Source of the DNA: Sporichthyaceae bacterium | Lineage (GTDB): Bacteria; Actinomycetota; Actinomycetes; Sporichthyales; Sporichthyaceae | Reading direction: 5' to 3' | Length of the DNA stretch: 64,000 bases | NCBI GenBank assembly: GCA_036269075.1 | Contig: DATASX010000120.1 | Location: 1-64,000, forward strand | Shown here: positions 52,470-60,919 of the stretch, one piece after another | Position numbering within the stretch: position 1 is the stretch's first letter | Layout of the letters: every line of letters starts with the position of its first letter | The notes under the pieces: model-generated | Told to the model about the DNA's origin: nothing | Databases searched by the model: none | Seen by the model: only the letters and a program-made list of their open reading frames with translations | Translations under genes and position numbers: made by a program

Positions 52470-55442
52470 TCAGCCGCTGCCGCGCTCGTGGATCTGCCGG
52501 GCCACGTCGCGGGTGGACAGGCTCTCCGCGAGGTCGGCGATGTACTCGGACAGCCGCTCGGCGAACTCGGCGAGCGCGTCGCCGTCGAAAGGCTCGTCCG
52601 AGCGAGCGGCGACGATGATCGAGTTCGCGTCGGTCAGCGGCAGCCCGACCAGGTAAGGCCAACCCGAGAGCGGGACCCCGGAAAGCTCGTCGCGGAGCGC
52701 CTCGGTGTCCTCGATCAGCACAATCTCGTCCTCGCCGAGGACGTGCCGGATGAACCAGTGCTCCTCGGACAGGCGGTAGCGCAGGTCGCCGCGGACCACA
52801 CCGATGCCGGAGGCGGTGACCCAGCAGTCGCCGTCCGGGATCATCACCGCGACCGCCTCGCAGCCCATGTGGTCCATGGACACGAACGCCAGTTCCTCGG
52901 CGATCTGGGCCGGGGAGGCGAGGCTCTCGGTCATCTGCATGATCTGGTGCACGTAGCCGATGCCCGGCGGCTCGAGCTCGGGTCCGTAGTAGACCGGCCG
53001 ATTGGCCATCGCGCGAGCCGTGAAGTCCTCCTCGGCCTTGCGCACCGCCTCATCGACGATCCGGTCGGCCTCGGCGCGGATCTTGGTGTGCTGCGCGACC
53101 ACCTCGACCTTGGCGATCGTCTCGACACGGGCGGCCTCGGCGGCGATCCGGGCTTGCTCGCGGGCGCGGTCCGCCTGCTCCTTGGCACGGGCCGCAGCCT
53201 CCTCGGCCTCCTCCTCGGCCAGGGCGCGGGCGGTTTTCGCGGCCTCCTCGGCGAGCTTGGAGTCGACCTTCGCCTGCGCCGCGGCCTCCCGCTCGGCGAT
53301 GGCCCGGAGGCGCGCCTCCTCGCGGGCCGTCTCCGTGGCGGCCTTCCCCTGGGCGCGGGCCTGCTCCTGCGCCAGGCGCGCGTCGGCCTCGGACTGCAGC
53401 TTCCACGCCTTCTCCTGGGCGCGGGCCTGGGTCTCGGCGATACGGGCCGCCTCGACGCGGGCCTTCTGGATCGCCTTCTCGGCCTCGGTGGCGGCGCGGG
53501 CGTCGGCGGCGGCCTTCTCGGCGGCGGCCTTCGCTGCGATCGCCGCGGCCCGCTCGGCGGCCTTCGCGGCCTCCGCCTCGATCCGGGCACGGCTCTTCTG
53601 ATCGGCCTGGGCAAACCGGGCCGCTTCGGCGGCGGCATTCGCCTCGGCCTCGAGGCGTTCCTTGTGGGCCCGGGCCGCTTCGGCGGCGGCGCGCTCGACG
53701 GCTTTGGCCTCCGCCGCCGCCCGGGCGCGTTCGGCACGCTGCGCCTCGGCGGCGGCCTTCGCGTCGAGATCCGCCTGGGCCTTGACGGCACGCTGCGCGT
53801 CGGCGGCGGCCTTGGCCTCCGCGGCGGCCTGCGCCCGGGCCGCCCGCTGTGCGTCCGCGGCGGCCTTTGCCTCCTCCGCGGCCTGCACGCGGGCCACCCG
53901 CTGTGCTTCGGCGGCGGCCTTGGCCTCGGCCGCGGCCTGCGCGCGGGCCACCCGCTGCGCTTCCGCGGCGGCCTTGGCCTCGGCCGCGGCCTCGGCGCGC
54001 GCGGCGCGCTCGGCACGTTCGGCGGCCTTGATCTCGGCCTTGCTCATCGCCGCAGGCGGCAGCAGTCGGACGCCCTCGACCTCGTCGGGGCGCGCAACCT
54101 CGACCGGGAAGATCGGCTGCACCGATTCGTAGACCTGCGGCTGCACCGCCTCGTAGCTCTCCGGCGCCTCGTAGACCTGCGGGGCGGCGTAGACCTGCGG
54201 GGCCTCGTAGACCTGCGGGGCGTCGTAGACCTGCTGGGCGGCCTTCTCGGCGGCCATGCGGGCCTTGGCTGCGTCGCGCTCGGCCTGCGCCCAAGCCTTG
54301 GCCTGCATCTTCTCCGCGGCGGCCCGGGCCTTCTCCGCCGCGCGGGCCGCCGCGCGGTCCTGACGGCCCGACGGCGGGGCCGTGGCGGGCCGTGGGTAGG
54401 ACTGCTGCACCGGGTGGGCAGCCGGCGGCGGCGGCTGCGCAGTCCGGCGCGCGGGGGCCGGCGGGGCAGCGGCCTGGGGCACGTCGGGCTGCGGTGCCTG
54501 CGGGGCGGGTGCGGCAGGCTGGACCGGGCCGGTCGGCTCGTAGCGTCCGGTCGCGCCGGGCCGCGGACGGGCCCACGGCGCGAGGCGATGCTTGCGGTTC
54601 TCGTCGCCCGGAATCGGCGGCAGGTCGTAGTTCTCGCCGATGCTGATGATCTTCTGCGGCTGCTCCGGGGCAACTGGTGAAGCAGGCGGCGGCACGTACG
54701 CGGTGGGCGACGGGGCGGCCGGCGGCACGGGCTGGATCGGCCGCTGCGGCTCCGGCGCAGCCGCCGGGGCGTACGGCCGGTCGGTCGCGGCGGGCGGCGG
54801 GGCCGCCGGCCGCGGGGTCACCGGCGGTGTCGGTGCGCCCTGCGTCGGATAGCGCTGGACCGCCGGCGCGTCGAGTCCGTCGGTGAACGCGGTGCGCCAG
54901 TCCAGGTTGGCGGACTGCTCGAACGAATCCCGGTCGAACGTGGGCCACTGAACGCCGGCCCGGTCGGTCGTCACCGTGGCCGGGTCGGTCGGTGCAGCGG
55001 TCGCGGCCGGCTCGTCGAAGGCCGGTTCGTCGGAGGAGTTGCTCAACATCGCACGTTCCACCGCTCGCACCAGACGCTCCGGAGTCAGGGGCCAGGACAA
55101 CGTCTTGACGTTCTGGTCGGCCAGTCGCAGCGACACCAGTCGGGGGCTGTCGGTCACCGACTCGGCCACCACCAGCGCGGGGGTGTCGACCGCCTGGCTG
55201 CGCAGTCGCGCCAAGGCGTCGACCGCCCGGTCGGCGTCGCCGAGGTCGAGGATCAAGAGGTGTGCGGCCGCGACACGATCCGCCCACCCGGGAGTCTCCA
55301 CCGGGTCGACGGGAATCACGTTCAGGTCATGGGCCACCAACGCGGCGCTGAGCGCAGCGTTGCCGGATATGACGAGCACGTCGCGCAGCGTGTCCTCCCC
55401 ACAGTCCATTCCGTCAACAGACGATACGGCCCCCGGGATCAT
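52470..55442 (-). CDS. Large protein: receiver-like domain, Pro-rich linker, 350-residue Ala-rich helix, GAF domain
   Basis: The 990 residues divide into four parts. Residues about 20-135 look like a receiver fold (DVLVISGNAALSAALVAHDL, HLLILDLGDADRA), but the first acidic pair and the last Lys are missing, so it is degenerate. Residues about 140-465 are Pro/Ala-rich and include APQVYE repeats. Residues about 466-815 are an unbroken Ala/Glu/Lys/Arg helix with five 18-residue repeats (481-570). Residues about 825-975 are a GAF-like sensor (EELAFVSMDHMGCEAVAVMI, LPLTDANSIIVAARSDEPFDGDALAEF). ATG 55442 or ATG 55409 may be the start. It precedes the kinase-regulator pair on the same strand. I do not know a characterised protein with this plan. 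Confidence 0.8.
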   Translation of the reverse strand: MIPGAVSSVDGMDCGEDTLRDVLVISGNAALSAALVAHDLNVIPVDPVETPGWADRVAAAHLLILDLGDADRAVDALARLRSQAVDTPALVVAESVTDSPRLVSLRLADQNVKTLSWPLTPERLVRAVERAMLSNSSDEPAFDEPAATAAPTDPATVTTDRAGVQWPTFDRDSFEQSANLDWRTAFTDGLDAPAVQRYPTQGAPTPPVTPRPAAPPPAATDRPYAPAAAPEPQRPIQPVPPAAPSPTAYVPPPASPVAPEQPQKIISIGENYDLPPIPGDENRKHRLAPWARPRPGATGRYEPTGPVQPAAPAPQAPQPDVPQAAAPPAPARRTAQPPPPAAHPVQQSYPRPATAPPSGRQDRAAARAAEKARAAAEKMQAKAWAQAERDAAKARMAAEKAAQQVYDAPQVYEAPQVYAAPQVYEAPESYEAVQPQVYESVQPIFPVEVARPDEVEGVRLLPPAAMSKAEIKAAERAERAARAEAAAEAKAAAEAQRVARAQAAAEAKAAAEAQRVARVQAAEEAKAAADAQRAARAQAAAEAKAAADAQRAVKAQADLDAKAAAEAQRAERARAAAEAKAVERAAAEAARAHKERLEAEANAAAEAARFAQADQKSRARIEAEAAKAAERAAAIAAKAAAEKAAADARAATEAEKAIQKARVEAARIAETQARAQEKAWKLQSEADARLAQEQARAQGKAATETAREEARLRAIAEREAAAQAKVDSKLAEEAAKTARALAEEEAEEAAARAKEQADRAREQARIAAEAARVETIAKVEVVAQHTKIRAEADRIVDEAVRKAEEDFTARAMANRPVYYGPELEPPGIGYVHQIMQMTESLASPAQIAEELAFVSMDHMGCEAVAVMIPDGDCWVTASGIGVVRGDLRYRLSEEHWFIRHVLGEDEIVLIEDTEALRDELSGVPLSGWPYLVGLPLTDANSIIVAARSDEPFDGDALAEFAERLSEYIADLAESLSTRDVARQIHERGSG
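53733..54002 (-). repeat. Five 54-bp tandem repeats coding for an 18-residue helical unit
   Basis: The unit ARAQAAAEAKAAAEAQRV occurs five times in a row with one to six changes per copy (residues 481-570). Eighteen residues equal five alpha-helical turns, so each unit keeps the same face. This fits a stable single helix or coiled coil. Confidence 0.9.
54168..54239 (-). repeat. Four 18-bp tandem repeats coding for APQVY-type units
   Basis: Copies of CTCGTAGACCTGCGGGGC follow head to tail on the plus strand with few changes. A diverged copy lies at about 54127-54144. They encode six-residue Tyr-containing units in the linker of the 990-residue protein. Confidence 0.85.
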
Positions 55443-55570
55443 GAGGTGTGACCTTCGGCCCCATCGACCGTGTCGTCGTCACACAACCGAACCAATCCTC
55501 GGCGGCTCGGCATGTGATGAAGGTGTGCAAAGCTGCCGGACCAGGGCGCCACCGAGGGGGCCGGACGACG

Positions 55571-56362
55571 ATGCGGGTCCACGTTGTCAGCGACGTGCAC
55601 GGTTCTGTCGACGCGCTCGCCCGGGCCGGCGCCGGCGCCGACGTCCTGGTGTGTCTGGGCGACCTGGTCCTGTTCATCGACTACGCCGATCCCTCCGGCG
55701 GGATCTTCGGATCGGTCTTCGGCCCGGAGCGCGCTGCGCAGTGGGTGGCGCTGCGTACCGAGCGGCGCTGGGACGAGGCCCGCGCGCTGCTGCGGGAGCT
55801 GTGGAGCCAGGCCGGCGGCGACCCGTGGGAGGTCATCACCGAGGCCGTCCGCGGCCAGTACGCCGCACTGTTCGCGGCGATGCCCGACCCGACCTATCTG
55901 ACCTACGGCAACGTCGACCTGCCCGCGCTCTGGCCGCAGTACATCGGGCCCGGACACACGGTGCTCGACGGGCAGATCGCCACGATCGGCGGCCGGGTGT
56001 TCGGCTTCGTCGGCGGCGGCCTGCCGACGCCGTACCGCACCCCGTTCGAGGTCCCCGAGCAGGAGTACGCGGCCAAGGTCGATGCGGTCTTCGCCGCGGC
56101 TGCCGCGGCCGGTACCCCGCTGGACGTGCTGTGCACGCACATCCCGCCGGCGCTGCCGGAACTGACCTACGACGTGGTGGCCCGGCGATTCGAACGGGGC
56201 AGCGAGGCGACCCTGCGCGCGATCCGGGAGCACCAGCCACCGCTGGCGCTGTTCGGCCATGTGCATCAGCCCTTGCTGCCCCGGATGCGGGTCGGCCGTA
56301 CCGAGTGCGTGAACGTCGGGCATTTCCGCGGAGTCGAACAGCCCTACGTCCTGACCTGGTGA
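55571..56362 (+). CDS. Metallophosphoesterase
   Basis: A 263-residue calcineurin-like phosphoesterase with the metal motifs VSDVHGSVDAL, VCLGDLVLF, TYGNVDLP, CTHIPPALPEL and LFGHVHQPLLPRM. ATG 55571 starts MRVHVVSDVHG directly at the domain and follows a GAGGGGG stretch; the frame opens earlier at 55448 with unrelated residues. Substrate unknown. It is divergent from the 990-residue gene. Similar genes stand next to the SRPBCC-ArsA cluster in other actinobacteria. Confidence 0.9.
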   Translation: MRVHVVSDVHGSVDALARAGAGADVLVCLGDLVLFIDYADPSGGIFGSVFGPERAAQWVALRTERRWDEARALLRELWSQAGGDPWEVITEAVRGQYAALFAAMPDPTYLTYGNVDLPALWPQYIGPGHTVLDGQIATIGGRVFGFVGGGLPTPYRTPFEVPEQEYAAKVDAVFAAAAAAGTPLDVLCTHIPPALPELTYDVVARRFERGSEATLRAIREHQPPLALFGHVHQPLLPRMRVGRTECVNVGHFRGVEQPYVLTW

Positions 56363-56397
56363 GCCGGCGGCGGTCCGAAGGCGCTCGCGGGGCGCGA

Positions 56398-56403
56398 TAG
56401 CCT
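56398..56403 (+). promoter_or_regulatory. -10 box TAGCCT for the SRPBCC-ArsA operon
   Basis: TAGCCT lies 54 bases before the SRPBCC ATG. No good -35 is visible. Confidence 0.35.
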
Positions 56404-56457
56404 GGCCACTTCCTGCTCGACGACGCGCACCAGCACCACCGGGAGAGGCCGCAGGCG

Positions 56458-56895
56458 ATGCCTGATTCGACGACCGCGAGCATCACGATCGGGGCCGAGG
56501 CCAAGGCCGTGCTGGACGTGATCGCCGATTTCGAGGCCTATCCGCAGTGGGCCGGCGCCGTGAAGCGGGCCGAGGTGCTGGGTCGATTCCCCGACGGGCG
56601 CGCCGAATTGGTGCACTACCAACTCGACGCCGGGCCCATCAAGGACGAGTACACGCTGCGCTACGACTGGTCGGCGGTGCCCGGCCTGCTGCAGTGGGAA
56701 CTGGTCGAGGGCCAGATGCTCAAGACACTTGTCGGCTCGTACAAGCTCGTCGAGGGTGACCAGGGCCACACCGAGGTCACCTACCACCTCGCGCTGGACG
56801 TGAAGATCCCGTTGCTCGGGATGATCAAGCGGAAGGCCGAGAAGGTCATCATCGACACGGCGCTCAAGGAGCTCAAGAAGCGCGTGGAGGGATAG
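56458..56895 (+). CDS. SRPBCC-family protein
   Basis: A 145-residue START/Bet v1-like fold that usually forms a hydrophobic ligand pocket (Rv2185c type). The sequence shows IGAEAKAVLDVIADFEAYPQW at the start and TALKELKKRVEG at the end. ATG 56458 follows GGGAGAGG by nine bases. It is five bases from the ArsA-like gene, so the two are one operon. The ligand is unknown. Confidence 0.9.
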   Translation: MPDSTTASITIGAEAKAVLDVIADFEAYPQWAGAVKRAEVLGRFPDGRAELVHYQLDAGPIKDEYTLRYDWSAVPGLLQWELVEGQMLKTLVGSYKLVEGDQGHTEVTYHLALDVKIPLLGMIKRKAEKVIIDTALKELKKRVEG

Positions 56896-56900
56896 CGGAC

Positions 56901-58097
56901 TTGCGCGTCCTCCTGTTCACCGGCAAGGGCGGTGTCGGCAAGACCACGTCGGCGGCCGGTACCGCCGCGTTGGCGGCGGCCCGCGGGCACAAGACCCTGG
57001 TGCTCTCGACGGATGCCGCGCACTCCCTGTCCGACGCGTTCGCCTGCCCGGCCGGCCCGGAGCCGACCGCGGTCGGGCCGAACCTGTTCGTCCAGCAGGT
57101 GGACGCGCAGCGCACGTTCGAGCGCACCTGGGTCGAGATCCGCAGCTACCTGCTCAGCGTGCTCGACGCCGTCGGGGTCGACCCGATCGAGGCCGAGGAA
57201 CTCACCGTGCTGCCCGGCGCCGAGGAAGTGCTGGCGCTGCTGGAGGTCCGCGACCAGGCCCGCTCGGGGCGTTGGGACGTGGTGGTCGTCGACTGCGCAC
57301 CGACCGCGGAGACCCTGCGCCTGCTGGCCCTGCCGGAGGCGTTGAACTGGTATATGGACCGGGTGTTCCCGGTCGAGCGTCGGGTGGTCAAGGCGCTGCG
57401 CCCGGTGCTGGGCAAGGTTGCCGGAGTGCCGATGCCGCGCGACCGAGTCTTCGACGCGGTCGAGCGCCTGCACGCCGAGTTGGCCGCGGTCCGCACTGTC
57501 CTGACCGACCCGGGCACCTCGGTGCGCCTCGTACTGACCCCGGAGAGCGTGGTCGTCGCCGAGGCCCGGCGGATGCTGACCTCGCTGTCGCTCTACGGCT
57601 ACCGCACCGACGCGGTGGTGGCCAACCGCATCTTCCCGGCCGCGGCGGCCGACGACTGGCGCAGCGGCTGGGTGTCCGCGCAGACGGGGATGCTGCGCGA
57701 GGTCGACGCCTCGTTCGCGCCGCTACCGGTGCTGCGTTCGCCGTACCGGGCAACCGAACCGGTCGGCATCACGGAGTTGGCGGCTTTCGCGCAGGACCTC
57801 TACCGCGACCTGCCCACCGGACCCGACGGCGCCGCCGCCGACCCGTGCGACCTGCTTTCGCAGTCCGAACCGATGACGATCCGCACCACGGGGACCCGGT
57901 ACCTGATGTCGTTGGCGTTGCCGTTGGCCGACAAGCGCGAGATGGACCTGCGCCGCAAGGGCGACGAACTGGTGCTGACGGTCTCCGGCCACCGCCGCCA
58001 GTTGGCGCTGCCCGGGTTGCTGGCCCGGCGCGAGATCACCGGGGCCGACCTGGTCGGCGACCGCCTGGACATCAGCTTTGCCCGGGAACCGACGTGA
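56901..58097 (+). CDS. ArsA/GET3-like ATPase
   Basis: A 398-residue P-loop ATPase with the deviant Walker A LFTGKGGVGKTTSAAG, the switch motif STDAAHSLSDAF and VVVDCAPTAETLRLL. The C-terminal 75 residues form an HSP20-like beta domain (LMSLALPLADKREMDLRRKGDELVLTV), found in many actinobacterial ArsA proteins. GET3-like Cys pairs are absent, so arsenite transport is unlikely. TTG 56901 follows GGAGGG by nine bases. It matches the Rv2184c neighbourhood. Confidence 0.92.
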   Translation: MRVLLFTGKGGVGKTTSAAGTAALAAARGHKTLVLSTDAAHSLSDAFACPAGPEPTAVGPNLFVQQVDAQRTFERTWVEIRSYLLSVLDAVGVDPIEAEELTVLPGAEEVLALLEVRDQARSGRWDVVVVDCAPTAETLRLLALPEALNWYMDRVFPVERRVVKALRPVLGKVAGVPMPRDRVFDAVERLHAELAAVRTVLTDPGTSVRLVLTPESVVVAEARRMLTSLSLYGYRTDAVVANRIFPAAAADDWRSGWVSAQTGMLREVDASFAPLPVLRSPYRATEPVGITELAAFAQDLYRDLPTGPDGAAADPCDLLSQSEPMTIRTTGTRYLMSLALPLADKREMDLRRKGDELVLTVSGHRRQLALPGLLARREITGADLVGDRLDISFAREPT

Positions 58098-58447
58098 GTG
58101 AGCGTCCGCCTACCGAGTCGTTGGGCAACGCGGCGCAGGAAGCGGCTCGGCTGTTGGACGCGGTCGGCGAGTGGCTGGCCGTGCGGGCGAATTCCGAGGA
58201 CAACGGCGGCTCCTGGGTGCGCTGGAGCTCCGAGCACATCGCCACCGGCGCGCCCGAGTGCCGGATCTGTCCGTTGTGCAGGCTGATCGCGGCGACCCGG
58301 GCTGCCGGTCCGGAGGTCGCCGGCCACGCCGACGAGGCACTGCGCTCGATCTCGGCGGCCCTGCACGCGTTGGCCGACGCCATGGGTACGCAGCGCGGGT
58401 CGCCGGCGGGTCCGGACAAAGGTTTCCAGACCATCGTCATAAACTGA
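58094..58447 (+). CDS. Conserved protein with a Cys pair, in the ArsA operon
   Basis: A 117-residue soluble protein. It starts MSERPPTESLGNAAQEAARLL and has a CRICPLCRL motif (CxxCxxC) in the middle, followed by a helical region (VAGHADEALRSISAALHALA). The Cys could bind a metal. GTG 58094 overlaps the ArsA stop (GTGA). It occupies the place of Rv2183c. Function unknown. Confidence 0.82.
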   Translation: MSERPPTESLGNAAQEAARLLDAVGEWLAVRANSEDNGGSWVRWSSEHIATGAPECRICPLCRLIAATRAAGPEVAGHADEALRSISAALHALADAMGTQRGSPAGPDKGFQTIVIN

Positions 58448-58486
58448 CGTGCAGTCAGAAGGCGTCGGGGTACTGACGCCGCGTCA
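58445..58486. promoter_or_regulatory. Twin palindromes TGAC-N5-GTCA before the ROK kinase
   Basis: TGACGTGCAGTCA (58445-58457) and TGACGCCGCGTCA (58474-58486) have centres 29 bases apart, close to three helical turns. They lie 31-72 bases before the ROK start. They look like two binding sites for one dimeric regulator. Confidence 0.45.
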
Positions 58487-58516
58487 GAACTGGTGCGGAC
58501 ACAGGAGGTCGTCGAC

Positions 58517-59470
58517 GTGACGGCGATCGGTCTCGACGTGGGCGGCACCAAGACCGCCGTCGGTCTGGTCGACGAGTCCGGTCACGTGGTGCGGCGCCTA
58601 CGCGTGGCCACCCCGCACCAGCCCGAGGAGGCGCTGGCGGCGATGGTCCAGGCCGTCGCCGAACTGGATGCCCCGGGGGCGCCGGTGGGGGTCGGTGTCG
58701 CGGGATTCGTCGACGTGGACGGCAGCACGGTGGTCGCGGCGCCCAACCTGGGCTGGCACGACCGGCCGATCGGGCGGGAGTTGGCCGACCGGCTCGGGGT
58801 GCCGGTCCGGGTGGACAACGACGCCAATGCCGCGGCCTGGGCCGAAGTCCGCTTCGGGGCGGCGGCGGGGCGCGCGAGCGTGGTCGCGGTGACCGTCGGG
58901 ACCGGCGTCGGAGGCGGCATCGTCACCGGGGGAGTGTTGCAACGTGGCGGGTTCGGAGCGGCCGGCGAGGTCGGGCACCTGGTCGTCGCCCCGGGCGGGC
59001 GGGCGTGCCCGTGCGGGCAGCGCGGATGCCTGGAGCAGTACGCCAGCGGTACCGCGCTGGTCCGCGCCGGCCGCGATCTGATCGCCGCCGGTGACTCGAC
59101 GGCGCCCGGCCTGCGCGCGGCCTGCGGCGACCGGGCCGACGACCTGACCGGACCGATGATCACCGACCTGGCCGCCGCCGGCGACCCGGGCGCCCGCTCG
59201 TTGCTGGCCGGCCTGGGCGATTGGCTGGGCGTCGGCCTGGCAGCGCTGGCGACCCTGTTGGACCCGGAGTGCTTCGTGATCGGCGGCGGGGTCGTCGAGG
59301 CCGGCGAGGATCTCCTCGGGCCGGCTCGGGAGAGCCTGGCTCGGCGGTTGTCGACCGGTCGCCGCGTCGCCGAGGTGCTGCCTGCCCGGATGGGCAACGA
59401 CGCCGGGATGATCGGCGCCGCCGACCTGGCCCGGACCGAGCTTGCGAGCGAACCAATGGACACAGCGTGA
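58517..59470 (+). CDS. ROK-family sugar kinase, glucokinase-like
   Basis: A 317-residue kinase with the ATP site AIGLDVGGTKTAVGLVD, the catalytic Asp in VRVDNDANAAAWAE, VTVGTGVGGGIV and the zinc-binding CPCGQRGCLEQYASG of ROK proteins. There is no N-terminal DNA-binding domain, so it is an enzyme, most likely a glucokinase. GTG 58517 follows AGGAGGT by seven bases, the best ribosome site in the area. It overlaps the next gene by four bases. Confidence 0.93.
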   Translation: MTAIGLDVGGTKTAVGLVDESGHVVRRLRVATPHQPEEALAAMVQAVAELDAPGAPVGVGVAGFVDVDGSTVVAAPNLGWHDRPIGRELADRLGVPVRVDNDANAAAWAEVRFGAAAGRASVVAVTVGTGVGGGIVTGGVLQRGGFGAAGEVGHLVVAPGGRACPCGQRGCLEQYASGTALVRAGRDLIAAGDSTAPGLRAACGDRADDLTGPMITDLAAAGDPGARSLLAGLGDWLGVGLAALATLLDPECFVIGGGVVEAGEDLLGPARESLARRLSTGRRVAEVLPARMGNDAGMIGAADLARTELASEPMDTA

Positions 59471-60048
59471 ATCCGGTGCCGATCCGGGTGCTGACCTGGG
59501 ACCTCGGGGCGGTGCGCGCCGATGCCGCGCAGATCGCCGCGGCGATCCGCGCGGTCCGGCCCGACTTCGCGTGCCTGCAAGGGGCACCGACCCGGTTGCG
59601 CTGGCGCTCCCGCTCGGCGGGGGTGGCTCGGCAGGCCGAGATGCTGACCGCCGGTGGCGGCCGGTCCGGCGGCGGCAATCTGGTGCTGGCCAGCTTCCGG
59701 ATGCACGTCTTCGGGTCTCAGCAGTCGATCGCCGGGCCTGACGGGTCGGACGTCGCGCTGGCCGTGGCCGAGGTGTCCCGGGTGCGGGTGGTGGTGTGCG
59801 CGACCCGGCTGGGGACGGCGAGCCCGGAGCGGTCCACGCGGGCGAGCGAACTGGTCGACAGGCTCAAGGCGTTCGGCGGCCGCCACCAGATCCTGTGCGC
59901 GGAGCCGACGGCCAACCCGGCCGGCGCGATCCAGGTGTCGCCCGGGGTGCGGGTGCTGGACTGGTGGTTGGGCGAGGGTCCGACCACCACGGCCACCGAG
60001 CGGGAGCGTCCGGTGGTGGCCGACCTGCTACTCGGAACGGTCGACTGA
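59467..60048 (+). CDS. Degenerate endonuclease/exonuclease/phosphatase-fold protein
   Basis: A 193-residue protein that follows the EEP fold in outline (RVLTWDLGAVRADAAQIAAAI, RPDFACLQGAPTRLRWRSR, GGGNLVLASFRM, VVVCATRLGTASPERSTRA). The catalytic residues do not fit: Asp replaces the usual Asn in the first motif, Gly replaces Glu in LQE, the GDxN motif is CAEPTAN and the terminal SDH motif is absent. It is also shorter than the 230-280 usual residues. It may be non-catalytic. GTG 59467 overlaps the ROK stop. Confidence 0.75.
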   Translation: MNPVPIRVLTWDLGAVRADAAQIAAAIRAVRPDFACLQGAPTRLRWRSRSAGVARQAEMLTAGGGRSGGGNLVLASFRMHVFGSQQSIAGPDGSDVALAVAEVSRVRVVVCATRLGTASPERSTRASELVDRLKAFGGRHQILCAEPTANPAGAIQVSPGVRVLDWWLGEGPTTTATERERPVVADLLLGTVD

Positions 60049-60061
60049 CGACCGGCAGCGC

Positions 60062-60838
60062 TCAGACGACGGCCCCGTCGTCGGGCCCGGAACCGTCGGC
60101 GTCGCGCATCCGGTAGATCAACGCCGCGGCGCCGCCGATGAACGCGCCGAGCGCGAGCATCTCGTCGCCGTAGAACAGGTACCAGCCCAGCCAGCCGCGC
60201 AGCACCAGGTCGATCGGGAGCAGCGCCACGCCGAGCCAGGCCAGCTTGGTCTTGGCATCCAGCCGGGGCAGCGGCGGCGGGGGCGGCGGGACGAAGTGCT
60301 CCTCCGGGTCCGGCGGCGGCGGCGCGACCGGTCGCGGTGTGAGATCGGCCCAGGCCGAAACCGTAGGCAGGCTCGGTCCGGCGGGCTCGTCGGCGGAGGC
60401 GTCCTCGGAGACCGGCCAAGGCGGCACCGGCTCGCTGGTGGTCTTGTCCCAACCGGCCACGATCGCCTGCCAGGCCGCGTCGGACTCGGCCTGGGTCAGC
60501 ACGGGCGCGCGGCCGGAGCCGAGCACGGTTTCGGAGAACTCCGGCATCCGCTCGCGCAGCACCTCGCGGGCCCGGCCGGTGCCCTCGGCATCGACCCACA
60601 CCCGGTCGGTCGGCCGGTCCGGCAACTGGATGTCCAGGTACGGCCCGCGGTGGCCGGGCGCCGGGGCGGCGTAGGCGGCGACTCCCTCCGCGCGCAGCGC
60701 CTCCAGCAGGGCATCGGCGAAGTGCGGTTCCAAGTCGACCAACGGGGTGTACCGGGCCGCGGGCAGGCCGTTGCTACGGCCCGGAGTGGTCACCGGCGCA
60801 CCCGCGTTCGCAAGGAACCCGCTGGAGGTGGCTGGCAC
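60062..60838 (-). CDS. Conserved membrane protein with N-terminal soluble domain
   Basis: A 258-residue protein. Residues about 30-100 form a small domain (ALLEALRAEGVAAYAAPAPG, RPTDRVWVDAEGTGRAREVLRE). A Pro-rich stretch follows (PPPPPPLPRLD), then two membrane helices (about 200-217 and 225-245). I recall such proteins near the acyltransferase/ArsA region in other actinobacteria, with no function. It starts with GTG 60838. It converges on the EEP gene with 13 bp between. Confidence 0.75.
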   Translation of the reverse strand: MPATSSGFLANAGAPVTTPGRSNGLPAARYTPLVDLEPHFADALLEALRAEGVAAYAAPAPGHRGPYLDIQLPDRPTDRVWVDAEGTGRAREVLRERMPEFSETVLGSGRAPVLTQAESDAAWQAIVAGWDKTTSEPVPPWPVSEDASADEPAGPSLPTVSAWADLTPRPVAPPPPDPEEHFVPPPPPPLPRLDAKTKLAWLGVALLPIDLVLRGWLGWYLFYGDEMLALGAFIGGAAALIYRMRDADGSGPDDGAVV

Positions 60839-60919
60839 GGTGACATTGATTCGCTCGCGAGCTCGCTCATGGCAAGCCCGTTGGACGGCGAGCGGCCTCG
60901 CCCGGGAGCCCGGCCTCGG

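Noticed and set aside
54168-54239. CRISPR-like array
   Set aside because: The repeats are 18 bp with no spacers and are in frame within a coding region.
52161-54680. Plus-strand open frame of 839 codons rich in Gly, Leu and Arg
   Set aside because: It runs antisense to the 990-residue protein. Its repeats mirror the coding repeats of that gene, so it is a shadow.
56901-58097. Arsenite pump ATPase
   Set aside because: The P-loop matches ArsA, but the metal-binding Cys are missing and no arsB or arsR is nearby. Kept as ArsA/GET3-like.
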